Source: Zygnema circumcarinatum
Lineage: Eukaryota > Streptophyta > Zygnematophyceae > Zygnematales > Zygnemataceae
Assembly (NCBI GenBank): GCA_037447605.1
Contig: CM074810.1
Span: 3,213,171-3,277,170 of the forward strand
DNA length: 64,000 nucleotides
Reading direction: 5' to 3'
Part shown: positions 21,801 through 35,500 of the stretch, piece after piece
Layout of the letters: each line of letters opens with the position of its first letter
Numbering within the stretch: position 1 is the first letter of the stretch
Program-made: the position numbers and the translations under genes
Notes under the pieces: model-generated
What the model saw: the letters and a program-made list of their open reading frames with translations, nothing else
Database searches by the model: none
Told to the model about the DNA's origin: nothing

Positions 21801-23562
21801 GATCACCCCAATGCAGCTGCATGGCGTTTCTGCAGAACCCATAACCATCAACATGTCACTATCATAGTCATCATCACCCTTCTCCTGAGTAGTTTTACCC
21901 TTCAGCCTGCTATATGCATCCCACACTGTTTACTAATTGCAATTCATATTTGCATCCTCACATATTATTTATTTTCACCATCTGCTATGGACATTTTTAC
22001 TCCAGTCTCTGTCCAATATACCCTGCTATTTTCACCCTATATTTCAACCTTCAACCCTATGACTCCACTTCAGGATCTACGGACATCTCATATACAGAAT
22101 TCATACTAATAAAACACAATGCATCAATTCATCATAGCCTCTAGCCGAACTCATCTGTGCCCTTAGCCGAAAATTCCCATATTTAACATCGTTCTAAATA
22201 GTGTTCCAATCCTCAGCTATGCACCTCCAGCACATGTTCTCGGTGCTGCACAAGCGAGGAGGGGAGAGAGAACAGCGGAAGTCGAGAGAGAGAGTAAGAT
22301 AGTGAGCGGGAGAGAGAGTGAGAGAGAGAGGGAGAGCAAAAACCTGAACTTCAAGCGTGCCTCCTCATACTTCTCCAGCAGCAGTAGAGTCTGTCCCCAT
22401 GCTATCCAAAGTGGCACTGCATCGACCTGCACCCATTGACACTTTCTCTCCCGTTCAACTTCCCATCTCTCTCTCATTTTCCTCTCCGTATCGCACTCTC
22501 CCACTCCTGATTTTCCATTTGATTCTGTTGAATACACAATAAATGCCATACGTACATACCTTACACTTTTCGCAAACCTCCTCCGCGAGCTCATATCTCT
22601 CTTCAGCAATAAGCCGATCTCTCAGTCTCCCAGCTCCTCCCTCCTCTACCACATCCTCTATAGCCGCTCTCACATTCTTAGAAAACAGAGACTGCAGAAG
22701 CTCAACCCGAGCAAGCCAAGCCTCCACCTCTCCCAGAAGCTCAGCCATCACCTCTGCCCCTCCTGCACTCCCTCCTTCACTTGGGCTCCCTCCCCCCTTG
22801 CCCATCTCCCTCCCTCCCTCCCTCCCTGCCTCTCTCCCTGCCTCTCTCCCTCCTCCCTCCGCTCCTTGCGTTTGCCCCACCAATAGGAGGTTTCCATAGC
22901 TAGCAGCAGGGGAAGGGCCAACACTGGAGGATGGTCCCATATTCCCTCCCAAATAGGCGTTCGGATTAGGGCTCGTCCCTGCACTGTAAAACTGCTCTGC
23001 ATTCCCTCCTCTCCCACTACCTCTCCCCTCCTGTGACTCGTATATGACTCCTCTATTCGAGGGTATATGAGCACCTGTAGTGATAAAACTAGCACTATCT
23101 CTCTCTCTCTCTCCCTCTTGCTCCTCTTCTGCTGAACGGATGCTCTCACTCCTTACTTGCTCATCGTCTTCCTGTGGGCCTCTCCCGCTCCGTGGGGTAT
23201 CAGTCCCATTTGTCATCTTCAGCGCTACTCCTCTAACATGTGAGAGAGCCTGCAGGAGAGAGCCCTCCCTTCCTGTCCTATAAGATATTCCGAAAATTGC
23301 AGACTTTCTGTACTTTCATTTTGGCCTTTTCCTCAAGCATTTCTATAGCTGAATCTGTACCAAGAATGGGGAAGAGTGGAGGAATAGAGGGCCTACTTCC
23401 ACATATGCTCTCGCTGCATGCAATGCTCGCTCAAGGGCCCACGGCGAGCTCTCATCGCACACTTTATCGGAGGAGAGATTTTGGCGGATTTGATCACTGC
23501 AGATTGTGAGGGCCCCACAAGCTGCAGAGGTTTCATCTGAGCAGAGCCCCATCAGCTCCTGC

Positions 23563-23593
<31 letters not shown>

Positions 23594-26500
23594 CATAACC
23601 CACATCTTCAACCACCTCAAGGTTCCCTCTTTCTTCCTTTCTTTCTTTCTTTCTTTCTTTTTGGCTACTTATTTTCTTCCTTCTTTTATACGCATACATA
23701 TATATATATACGTATGTGTCTCTATAATATATTTTAGTTTATTTTTTTACCTCACCTTGAATAAAGCCGCACTCGGCACATTCTCATACCGATGTGCAGC
23801 TCTCACCCCCTCATCCTTCACTGAATCCCCTGTCAATATCCACTCTCCCATAGTAAAAGCACTTGCTGATGATCTCCCTGCAGAAAAGGGCTGCCCCTCC
23901 TCTTCAGCCGTCCCTCCTTGAGGGAGAGCCTCTCCTCCCACCCCTCTCATCTGTGGACTCTCCCTCTGCGATCCTTTATTCCATGGAAAAACTCGGCTCG
24001 CTTCTTTCTGAAGTCTGCTTAAGCTTGTGCTGATTGGGTTTGGAAGGCGGCCTGTTAGGGCTTTTGGAGAGGTCGAAATTTGAGGTCCGGAAGAGCGGCG
24101 AGACTCATCTAGGCGAAAAGAATCGAGTCGATATGTATCGAGGCGATATGTATCGAGACGATATGGGTCGGAGGCTAGGGCTTTAGCAGCATACGTCATT
24201 ATGAGGTCATCGTCTCGCAGAACTGGGAATTCATGGAGAAGCTGCAGGAAGGAAAGGAAAGGAAAGGAAAGGAAAGGAAGGAAAGGAAAGGTAAGGAAAG
24301 GAAAGGAAAGGAAGGAAAGGAAAGGAAGGAAAGGAAAGGTAAGGAAAGGAAAGGAAAGGAAAGGAAAGGAAAGGAAAGGAAAGGAAAGGAAAGGAAAGGT
24401 AAGGAAAGGAAAGGAAAGGAAAGGTAAGGAAAGGTAAGGAAAGGAAAGGAAAGGAAAGGAAAGGAAAGGTAAGGAAAGGAAAGGAAAGGAAGGAAAGGAA
24501 AGGAAAGGAAGGAAAGTAAAGAAGGGAAGGAAAGGAAAGGAAAGGAAAGGAAGGGTAAGGAAAGGAAAGGAAAGGAAGGAAAGGAAAGAAGGGAAGGAAA
24601 GGAAAGGAAAGGAAAGGAAAGGAAGGAAAGGAAAGGAAAGGAATGGAAAGGAAAGGAAAGGAAAGGAAAGGAAAGGAAGGAAGGAAAGGAAAAAGGAAGG
24701 AAGGAAGGAAAGAAGGGAAGGAAAGGAAGGGAAAGGAAAGGAACGAAAGGAAAGGAAAGGAAAGGAAAGGAAAGGAAAGGAAAGGAAAGGAAAGGAAAGG
24801 AAAGGAAAGGAAAGAAAAGGAAAGGAAAGGAAAGGAAAGAAAAGGAAAGGGAAGGGAGGGAGTAAGAGAGGGACTGTACGAGGCACTGCATTGCAAAACC
24901 GTCGTCGGTAAATTGACATCATGAGGGAGAGGTAGAGAGGAGGGAAGCGGGAGAGAGCGAGAGAGTTTTAGAGCAACACAGCGAGAGACAAGGTGAAGCG
25001 GATTGAGCGAGAGTCAAAGAGAGAGAGTGTGCTCATGAGCGAGCGAGAAAGGGAGGGAGAGAAAGAGCGAGAGGGAAAGAAAGGGAACGAGAGTGTTAGA
25101 GAGAGAGAGGAAGAGAAATGCCCCCACCTGTTGAGCTGAATGCAGCTGCTTCCACATGAGCAAAGTCTCCAGAATGAGAGAGGGTTGCTCATGCACAGCT
25201 GCACAGCGCTGCTGCCACAACCGAGGCAGCGGACGAAGCATTTGAAGCCCCAAAGAGAGCTGCTTCAACCTCTCCTCCTCCTCCCGGTTCAAATCCGCTC
25301 TCCTTCGTCGTAGCAAAAAACGAACCTACAATGTAAGGGAGCGGGAGAGGGGAGAGAGAGAGAGAGAGAGAGGGAAGCTTGAGAGAGGCTTTACATTTTC
25401 TCACTCAAGAATCTTACCCATCTGCCAAACCGAGCATGTTTTGTTTTGTTTTGTTTTGTTTTGTTTTGTTTTTCGACCCATACATTCACTCACCAGAATC
25501 TGCTTCAAATGAAGACTTTCGATCTGTTCCATAGCCGCCATAGTGACTGGAAGAGCATCTTCTCCAGACAGGTCCTCTACATAGCGTAGCCCAACTGCTG
25601 CTCCTCCTCCCTTAGTCACCTCTCCCACCATAAGCAGGGCTAAATATCTGCCCTGTAATTCTTGTCTGAGCTCGGGTCGGAGAGAATAGGCTTGTGCTAC
25701 CTCTACTGCAGCTGAAACAGCTCCTCTCTCAGCCAATCGGAGGGCTAAACCTTCCGCATCGCTAAGGCAGAATTCCTCCACCTACCAGTTAGAAAAAAGG
25801 AGGGGAAAAAGAATGAGATCAAGATTGATTATGTTATGATTGGATTAATTGATTGCCAAGATTGGTTATGTCTATGTGTTATCAGGAATTGGGTAAGAAA
25901 TCGAGAAGATACCTCCTGCCACGTGTGCAGTTGACTGTCAGCTTCTAGCACTCTCCCACACCTTGCGAGAAGCTCTTTTGCTTCTTGAACCTGAATATCC
26001 AGAAAACCAGTTCTAAAGAACTGTCAGTTTGATAACGTAGCCTTTATAATCCCTAAAACGAAGCAAAAAATGTAGCTTGAAAACATTTCTTAGAGAATTT
26101 CCATGGGTTGGAGTTAGTTTTAGTCTGTTTTAGTGGTATAGACTAGCTGGTCAGGATGCTAACTAAGCAAGTCAAACAAATTTTGGTGAAATCTTCCACC
26201 CGTTTTAGAGTGCCAACTTTCCCAGCTTACACCTCTCACCCACCTGCTTTTTGATCGAATCATCCAACGCCACGTGGCACAGACACATCTGCATCACATC
26301 CATTGCAGGCTCCATATCCCACGAATGGAAATACTTCAAAGCAAGTTTCGACGCAACTTCCTTATCCCGTAGACGAATGCAGAACTGCCAGCTGTCCGTT
26401 GTGCGGCTACCTCTCTTGTACTCTCCTACTGTCTCTCTCTCTCTCTTCTTCCTTGCTCCTCCATACCCCTCCCTCTCTTCCATAAGTAGCTGCAGCAGTT

Positions 26501-29500
26501 TGTCAGGGGCCCCATCTGGGAGCCATTTGTCTGCGAGAGAGAGGGCCTCTCCCAACTTTCCCTCTTCTATGAAGCTGCATCCCATGTTGGAGAACACCCA
26601 CAAAGAGAAGTCAGCTTCGTTTTCGACCATCATACAGTCCTACATATCATTACTTTTGGTTAGGATTAGGGTAATTAGGGGTCAGGGCACAATGAAGGAG
26701 ACAGTTATGCTACAATGCATGTCAGAAAGGAGCTGCTCACCTCTCCATAGCTTCTATGTATGGACCTTGGCTCTCCCAGTCTGATAGCAGTGAGTCCAAA
26801 CTCTCCGCATTCCTCCCCACTCCCTCCCCCCCTCCTTCACTCCCTCCTCTCCCTTCCCCCCAGAAGGGTCTCCCACTTTCGGACTGGTGACGATGGCGAG
26901 TATGATCGGTCTCTACGCTCACATTACTCTCCCCATCCTGCCCACAGTGAGAGAGAGCAACATTGTATTAAAAAAAACATCCACATGAAGGTCAGGAATA
27001 ATCGAATCAACCGAAAAAAACCCGACCCACAAAGTAATACTGTCTGAACCTCCTGTGAACGACTGAAGTGAAAATATAAACCATACTTGACTTTTTAAAG
27101 TCAACGGATTATCATCATGATTATGTGGAAGCAGCCCATTACCAGAGGTCTCAATCTCTTCACCCGTTGCGGTCTCTTGCCAGGTGGCATTGTCCCATCA
27201 GCACTCGACCTCCGAGATGCAGCAGGCGAATCAGCGACTTTCCGAATATTTGTCTGCAATTGAATCCAACGATGCAAAGCAGGATATCTGCACTCCCCAT
27301 CTAGAGGCACATATCAGAATTGGACAAACTTACATATACTCTCAAGAAAGAATCCTATCATCCCTCAACTTGGGAGTACCTACTGCAACCTGATAGCTGG
27401 AGATGTGAAGGAGAGTAGGAATGAGGAGGCAGGAATGAGGAGGAGAGAGGAGGGAGGAGGATGTCAGTGGGGGGCAAAAGGGGTGGAAGGAGGAAGGATT
27501 ACAGTGGAGGAAGGAGCATGACGGGGGGGAGGGGGCCACAAGGGGTGGAAGGAGGAGGGAGGAGGGAGGAGGGAGGAGGGAGGATGACAGAGGGAGAGCA
27601 AAAGAGTTGGAAGGAGGAAGGAGGAAGGAGAACATCGGAGGGAGGAGAATGACATAGGGGCCCAAAAAGCGTGGAAGGAGGAAAGAGCCAAGATGGAAGC
27701 GGGAGGGGAGGGAGAGGAAAGAGAGTGGAGAGAGGAGGGAGGGAGACCTACGCGAGAGAGTGCTCCAAAGCGAAATCATGAAACTTCCGATCTGCATCTG
27801 CTGCCTGCACTCTCGCCATAGCTTCATGTCCGTCCTCTTTCTGTTGTCCCACAGATGTGGAATCTCCCTGAGGAGATGTAAACCTGCTTGATCCAAAAAT
27901 GCATGCCAAAATAGCTCTAACAGGCGAAGTTTCATGGAGATGTTTAACCACATCCAACTGCAGTGGATATAAATTCCTCCCTCCTGAGCTATTACTGCTT
28001 CCTCCTCCTCCTCCTCCTCCTACTCCTCCTCCCCCTCCCCCTCCTCCAGGTAGTCTCTTCTCGGAGGGAGAAGCCATGGTTGGTCGTTGAATTCGAGCCC
28101 ATCCTCTCGAGTTTTTTGGGGGGTAGACAGGTGGAACACATGCAGTGATGACTTGGTGTACAAGGTCTGCTCCCATTATGGAAGCAACTTTGCTAGCAGC
28201 ATCTGCACTGCCTCTTTCGAAGACCAGTCTTGTCAAAAGCTGCACAGATATCAAACCAGAGGTGACCATTTACATGCATTAGCAATAGAAAGGTCAGTTT
28301 TTGAGAGAAGGGTTCAATACCAGCAAGCATCTGCTTCTCTCTCTTCCACTCCCCTTTCATTATCATTTTCTTTTCCCCTGCCTCTCCTTCGCCCGCTCTT
28401 ATATGCAATTATATCCTATATCCATGCAGCACTGCAGCGAGTGCTGCTTCAATAGGGAGTTCAACACTCAACAATTGAATCCATCCTATCAGTGTCTGGG
28501 ATTCAGTTTTATCTTCCAAAAAGCATATATAAACTTCCTAATTTCTACAACGAAATTTGCACAGGAAAGGCAGCATTGCAAGGGCTTACATCGTTCGGTC
28601 GCTCGTATATAAGGGAAAAGAAGTTGAACATGTGAGTGGTTTCAATATCGTCCACGATCTCCCCAATAGTTGCCACATAATGAATGAATGCTGGCAGATA
28701 CCCCTTAGCCTTCACTATAGCTACTCCCGGAACTATCTGACTTAGTGGGCTCGAAGGATAGGGAGAACTCAGACCTGTGGGAGAGGTAGGCTTAGATACT
28801 CCTCTACTACTGGGAGGAGTCCAAGATGAGACTTCCCTGGATGATGTTGACGATACAGGAGTGGGAGGAGATGTGGGAGAGGGTAGGAAGGGTTGCAAGC
28901 CTATATTAGGGCCAAGACTGAACCGTAGGTGGCTAGCAAAGCGAGTTTCTCCCCCTTTAAGAGCATGCATAGCAGCTGCTAAGTGGGGCTCTGATGGGTT
29001 TTCTTCGGGGGATGCAAGTGCTTTCACCAAATTGTGAAGCTTAGCTGCACCATTCAAGCCAATTCCCACTTCCCTAACAATGAAATAAGACAAATAAATA
29101 ATAAAAGGAAAGCAAAAGAAGGTAGGTGAAGTAAAGGAAGGAAGGAAAGGAAAGGAAAATGGAAAAGGTTGCCGAGAAAAAACCCAAGTAGAAGAAAAGG
29201 GCGTTTTACCTGAAAGAAAGTGGCGTTTTCCTTCATAGCATTCTTCAATGGTTTGCTGCAGCTGCATGATGGCACGAGGTGTCGGTGCAGCACGTGAGAT
29301 TTCACTACCTGCTGCAGAGGGGTCGAAATCTGTCAGCAGCGCATGTAGCGGCTTAGAGCGATCCTGCAGCAACAAACCCTCATTTCTTCGTTACAAATCA
29401 ACCCCAATTAAGGTAAGGTAAGGATAAGGTAATGTAACATACAAAGAGTAATTGACAGCATGTTTTTATCTTCACAAGGACAATCTCTTCTGTCGTCAAT

Positions 29501-32500
29501 CCTTTCACTGATCCAAGAAGAAATGTGGGGATATGTGGGCTTATATTATATACTTGGGCTTGAATCTCTTGCAGTCTTTGAAGAAGTTTCTTTGCAATTC
29601 CAACCATTGCAGACTCTTGGCGGGGGTCTCTGTTTGCTTGCGTTGACTGGGGTTGACCGCCCACCTCGCACTGAGGTATGAGTGACTGAGCCTGCAGAGC
29701 CCCTCCATAAGCGAGAATTGAGGAAATGCAGAAGAAGTTTGTGAAAGATAAAGAAAGCATCAAAACATGGAGTGGAAAAAAATACGGGCTCAAAATGGAG
29801 AGTGGTTCCAAAATCGATAACAAAAGGATCATCACAACAGTAATCAAACTCGCTCGTCTAAGAGGTAAGCAATTGGGTTTTTTCTTTTCTTTTCTTTTCT
29901 TTTCTTTTAATGGTTTATAGGTCACAAGGATACAAAGCTCAGGCAATGCAATCCAGTTTCTCGATCACTGAACATCAGTAGCAGAACTGGCATGAACTGG
30001 TTAAGGCTCATCATAGCTCTGTTCCAAAACCTTTCTTTCAATCCTCCAACTACACAGAAAGGGTCGTCTAAAAATGACATGAAGGCAAGGATAACAAATT
30101 TACAGAGACATCAATGACATGAATGTTGGCCTCAGAAAGAATAAACTTGCTAAACTGTTAAGGCATCCTAGATTTTAGAAAAGGCACTCTTCTTTTGGTG
30201 AATTTTACTGTCCGTACAATTCCATTATTAAGCTGACAGAAGTCTGATTTGCATCATCCATAGCTGCTTGTGATGTCGCACACACAGCAGTTCTTCTTGC
30301 TCAACCACACTAATTGGTAACCTTAGAATCAACATGGAGTTTTCTATCACAACTAAGCCAAACAAGGAGATATCAAGCAGGAAGCGATAATTAAGGAAGC
30401 ACGCTTAAATTTGTTAAGATTAAAAGGCTGTCTAACTTCCACAAGAGCTTTCTTTTGAAAAAAATAATGCACATGAATTCTTTTCATGAAGTAGACATGA
30501 GATTTATGTTTTTCTCTTCTATAGCTGCTTATAATGCCGAAGGACCATAGATTTTTGAGATATGAATGATGGGGGGTGGAGAGGGACAAAGGGACAAAGG
30601 GAGGGAGAGAGAGAGAGCGAGAGAGAGGGAGAGAGAGAGAGAGAGAGAGAGGGAGAGGGGCACTTGCTCCAGCAGGCGGGAAGCAGTCAGTGCCGAACGC
30701 GCAGACGCAGTTGCCACATCCAAACAAAGCATTACCTGAAAATACGTAAAAAGAGAAGGGGGGAAAGAATCATTAACTCAACAACTTCATGTTAGTTTCC
30801 TCCACTCAATTGGAGTGGATTGAAGTGAAAAAAGAGATCAGAATGAGACTTGTGGGTTTTATAACTCCATCACGACGATCCCCTCTAGTAAAACCAACCT
30901 TGTCATCTTCGCAAACAAGGCATCTTACAAGGTCCAATCTCTACTTTGGGATTGATGAGAGTTCGACCTTATGCTATATTTAGCAGGGAGCACTTGAGTA
31001 TGGAGGGAAGGAAACTTAGTGAGATATCTTGTGAAGCAGATAGGAGGGTGAGAGAGGATGCTCACACTAGCAAAAGGAGAGAGGCGCGCATGCAGAGCTG
31101 CAAAGTCGAGAGACTCCTCCCCTTTAGCAACACGTGATATTGTTCCATCCATCTAACAGTTGCCATACAACATTCACATTCACAATATAGGATGTAAGAA
31201 AAGGTGAAAACGTAGAAGGGGTTGTTCCATGCATGCAAAGACGTTAGAAGCTTCAAATCGAGAAAAGATATAAACCCATTTTGGGCTCCTGTTTCGAAAT
31301 ATACACTTCGTGACTTACTTACATTGAAGAGATTAAGTTGTGTATCTCAGATACTATAAATGCGTTTCATGTAGAGTTATGTTGATCTCATGACCATGAT
31401 GTAAGTTATAATTATACGATACTCCCACAGCTCAATGCATGCCAAAAAGGCAGCAATGTGGTCAACTGTAAGGAACAAAGTATGGTGCTTTTTCTTACTG
31501 AGGCTTGAGCAACTGCTCCATCCACCCATTCAGCCAATTGGAGACTTGCAGCTTCTTCAGGGGGCAATGCAAACCTATGCACTGCCTCCTCCCCCAATGC
31601 ATACTCCGCTCTCTGCACACACCTGCCAAAATTTCCACCGTTTGCCCCGACTCCATTAACACATATCACAACACATATCAGTAACATATCATATCATTAA
31701 CACATACATATTAACACACATCTCAAGAGCCTCATGAATCTTTTCATGTTTCCTGCCACCGGAGTGCCCATACATATCTCGCAGCTTGACCTCATGCCTC
31801 ACATAAGAGCTAAAAAGACTTTTCCTTGTCCATTTTTCATCACTCTCTTTGACCCAACGGCAGAAAAAAGGGGACCACAAAATTTCTCATTTCTCCTTCC
31901 CGAAAAAAATGAAAAAACCCAAAAACAAAATAGAATAATTTCAGGAAATCCCACATGTTGAGAAGAGTCGATGGGGCTGCTCTCAATACTGCGAGAGCTT
32001 CATGCCATTGCCAAACTCGAACAGGTCCGGCAGAAGCCATTCTTTGCAAAGCAGCCAACCGCCAATCCCATTCATCCAAAAATTTCCAAAGTTTTTGGGC
32101 TTTCTCCTTCCATGCCGGCTTCCCCACTCTCTCCGGCTCTAATCCAGTCAGCTCTCCCCATACACTCCCTCCTCCCATATTGAAGGGGCTACTATTACTA
32201 CCATGACCCATCATAGCTCCCTCGATTTCTTCTCCTAAAGGAGGCATGTGGGTTCGAAGCAGAGTTAATATTGCACTGATAAACTCTACAGCCGGACCGG
32301 AATCTTCTGGTGGAGTTGCTGTTTCAAAATGGGAGAGAGGGCTGTCATAGGGGCTCAAGCCTTGAGGACTGGAGGGGGGCATAGAACGGGAGAATTCTTT
32401 GCTATTTGAGGGTCCCGAATTTGACCAAGTGGTGGCATCAATATGCAAAACATCGACAACGAATCCGATCATCCAAAGCTGCATGGGGGGAAAAGCAACA

Positions 32501-35500
32501 GCAAACAGAGGGAGAAAGGGAGAGAGAGAGGAAGAAAAGTGAGAAAGAACAACAGGTTTTAAAGGCTGGTCGAACTAAAAGTTCCCCACGAAGAGAAGGG
32601 CTTCGAAAGACAGAAAGGACTTAGACATAAAAGGGGGAAAAAAAAAAAAAAAAAATGCTGAAAAAGAATGGTGTTCTGAGATAAGGAAGGGAAGAGGAAA
32701 TCAGTGCCTTGCGAGAAGGAGTAGTAATGGCTGAAAAGTGGTCTTCCAGCTCTGCCAGATGCTTGCTTGTCTCCATATCCAATCCGGAGAGTGCAGCCCC
32801 TCCTGCACTATCTGCTGCTGCAGCTTCCATTGTGCCAAAAGCACGAACGGCCGACTGAATGGCATAGAACATGCGTAATAGCTCCACATCCCATGCCCTG
32901 CAATCTCCAAATTGTCATCACCTCACTTCTAAGTTCTAAGTTTTAAGTTGTGGGTTCTAAGCATCGTTTCTAAAACCAAAATTACTATGCAAAGAAGTTC
33001 AGAACACCCTCTTCAAGACTCCAGAATCACGCCATACTTTCAACTGAAGGGTGAAAACCAAAGGGTATCTCAGCCGCAAACGACACAAGTTCGAAGCTAA
33101 TTAATGAGAAGCAAAGCCTTTTCGTCATGAGCTTAGCCACCCCTATCTCTACCTCCACTCTTTGCAGTAAAGAAAATGACCACTTACCTCCGTAAAGCTG
33201 AGCCCGGACCCATCCCAAGAGGTTGCTGACTGATGAGAGCTATGGCATCATGTGCACTAATGTCAGGAACAACATCAAATAAAACCTGGCCAACCCCATG
33301 TATTGGTATTAGAGATGACAGCAAATACATGGGATGGTAAGAAAGAACTACACAAGAATAATTCGAACGACAAATGAAAGCACATACATGGGATTGTATG
33401 AAAACGGGAATGCGAGAATAGTTTGAAAGACACCCATCATTGGTTGTCATGCTCTACTGCGAGAGAGAGAAAGCCAAACACAAAATAGGAGAGAGTACAT
33501 TGCAACAATTTCAGAGAAGGGCAGATACCCGAATGGGAGAGTGAATGGCGAGCCGTTCCAAAACCAATTGGGCCACAAATTCCGACGAATCAGCGACCGG
33601 TTTTCGACTTTCCGAGTCAACCAATCTCATACGTTGAGTTTCACGAGCTGCTCTGTGAGTGGATGCAACAAATGAAGCTAGTCGTAGTCGATAACAGAGC
33701 TGGTCACATAGTTGGTCAATGCACGATTCCTGCAAAGAAGGATGTGGACAGCGAGAAAAAAAAATTGCAGTTGGGGTTTAAGAACTCAATACATATATAT
33801 ATCACGATATGCGAAACATTTTGGAAAATCAGGGATGTCACTCATCTGGAGAGTTATGCAAAAAGGGCCCTTTAGAGGATGAGCACAAGTGGCGAAAGGA
33901 AATGTCAGAGAGGCAGAAAAATGCTGAAGACTTTGTTTGTTACTTCCCGTGGGGTGAGGGAGAACTGGAAGCAGCCATAGCATTCCTAGTCTTTCGGAAG
34001 TATGGAGAAAAGGAAATGGTCGGGAGATAGAGAAATAATGCTGACAGAACAGGGAACTTGAATGGGCTCTTCTCTAGCCAGAATGAAAGGCATTATTTAG
34101 GGAGAAAAGAAACCTTGGCAGACCCATCCGCCGGTTGTGTTGTAGCAGTTTCACTCCCACCCCCCTCCTCCTCTTCCTCCTCCTCTAATGTAGGAACTTC
34201 CCAAAGAAGATGCATCATTCGGCTGCGAGAATCTGTATCTCCCGCTAGCAGATCCCATCCCATGGCTGCAACGAGAGGTCGCAACTTCACAAAAGGTGCC
34301 AATATCTGCACAATAATGAGCAGAAACGAAGAATGGTTCAAGGAACCAATGCTCAAAATGTTCGATTTTCACAAAGAAACACAGAGATCAGCTTCAGAAG
34401 CAACAACAAATGTATGCTTTACCTGCGTTAGGAGAAATTGTTAGACGACAAACATCTTTACCTGCAGGGTAAAGAGGTTCAATCAATCAATACTAAAGTT
34501 CACCACTTACATCTGCTGCTTTCTGGAAATGTTTCTTTCCCACAGCCACCAGTGCATCCTCAAGCACGCAGGAAAGCAGGTGTTTCCTCTCCACCCGAGC
34601 ATAATGATACATCTCTCGCACTGCCTTTACTATGGCTGCCTCCCGCAGCTCTACCCCATCCTCACGGAGCTGATCTTCTGCTTCCCTAAGCTGGGTAAGA
34701 GTCAAATGGAGTCTTTCCAATGGAGGAGCTGCAAGTTGCTCAGGGTTGCTGCTGTAATGCAGGGCTTCCTCATGGACTCTCTCATCCTCAGCAGCCTGCA
34801 ACGTCGAAAGGAACGCTTTATAAAGAAAAGATACAATTCTCACACCTTCTTCTTTCACACTTTTGATAATTGCAGACTTTTCTGAATGAATGCTGTCCGT
34901 TTGCGTATGCTTCTACCACACGTTTCCTTCATGATTCATAAGGGATCATGTTTCTTTTTAGCACTGAATGGACTAGGGAGATAGACTACTGGCCCACGCA
35001 CCTCCAGCATTTTCATAAGTGCAGCACTCCCATTCGCCATCATAGCCTCATACATCTCAGCCGCTCTCGCCTGCATTTCTGAATCTTGTACTCCTCGAGA
35101 GTAGACAGCAGCTAGCATTGATTGGAACATGCCGCTGCACTCACTGCGCAACAGACCCTCTCCTAATTGTAAGCATCTTCCAGAACATGTTAGTTCACTG
35201 TTAACTTGATTCGGCTAAAAGGTTCAATAGCTTATGTGGTTGAAACCCAAGAAGATGCAAATTAAGAAATATTCAAACTTGTCTGGGCCAGACCATAATC
35301 TCTAGTTGCACCTTCATGGTCTAGTCTGCGTTTCAAGTTTTCCTCAGCAAATAACAATAAAGAGAATAAGAAAGAAAAAACCTTAATTTGGCAACAATGA
35401 GACCATTTACATGAATGTACAAAGATTTTCTGCAAAGTTCATAAAACTTATGCTATAGCCATAGATTCCGATTTGGTATGGTACAAAAACCTCGTCGTCA

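Noticed and set aside
22216-22609. Alternative minus-strand frame through 22560-22430
   Set aside because: It reads through the clear donor at 22560 and acceptor at 22427; family alignment supports the spliced form.
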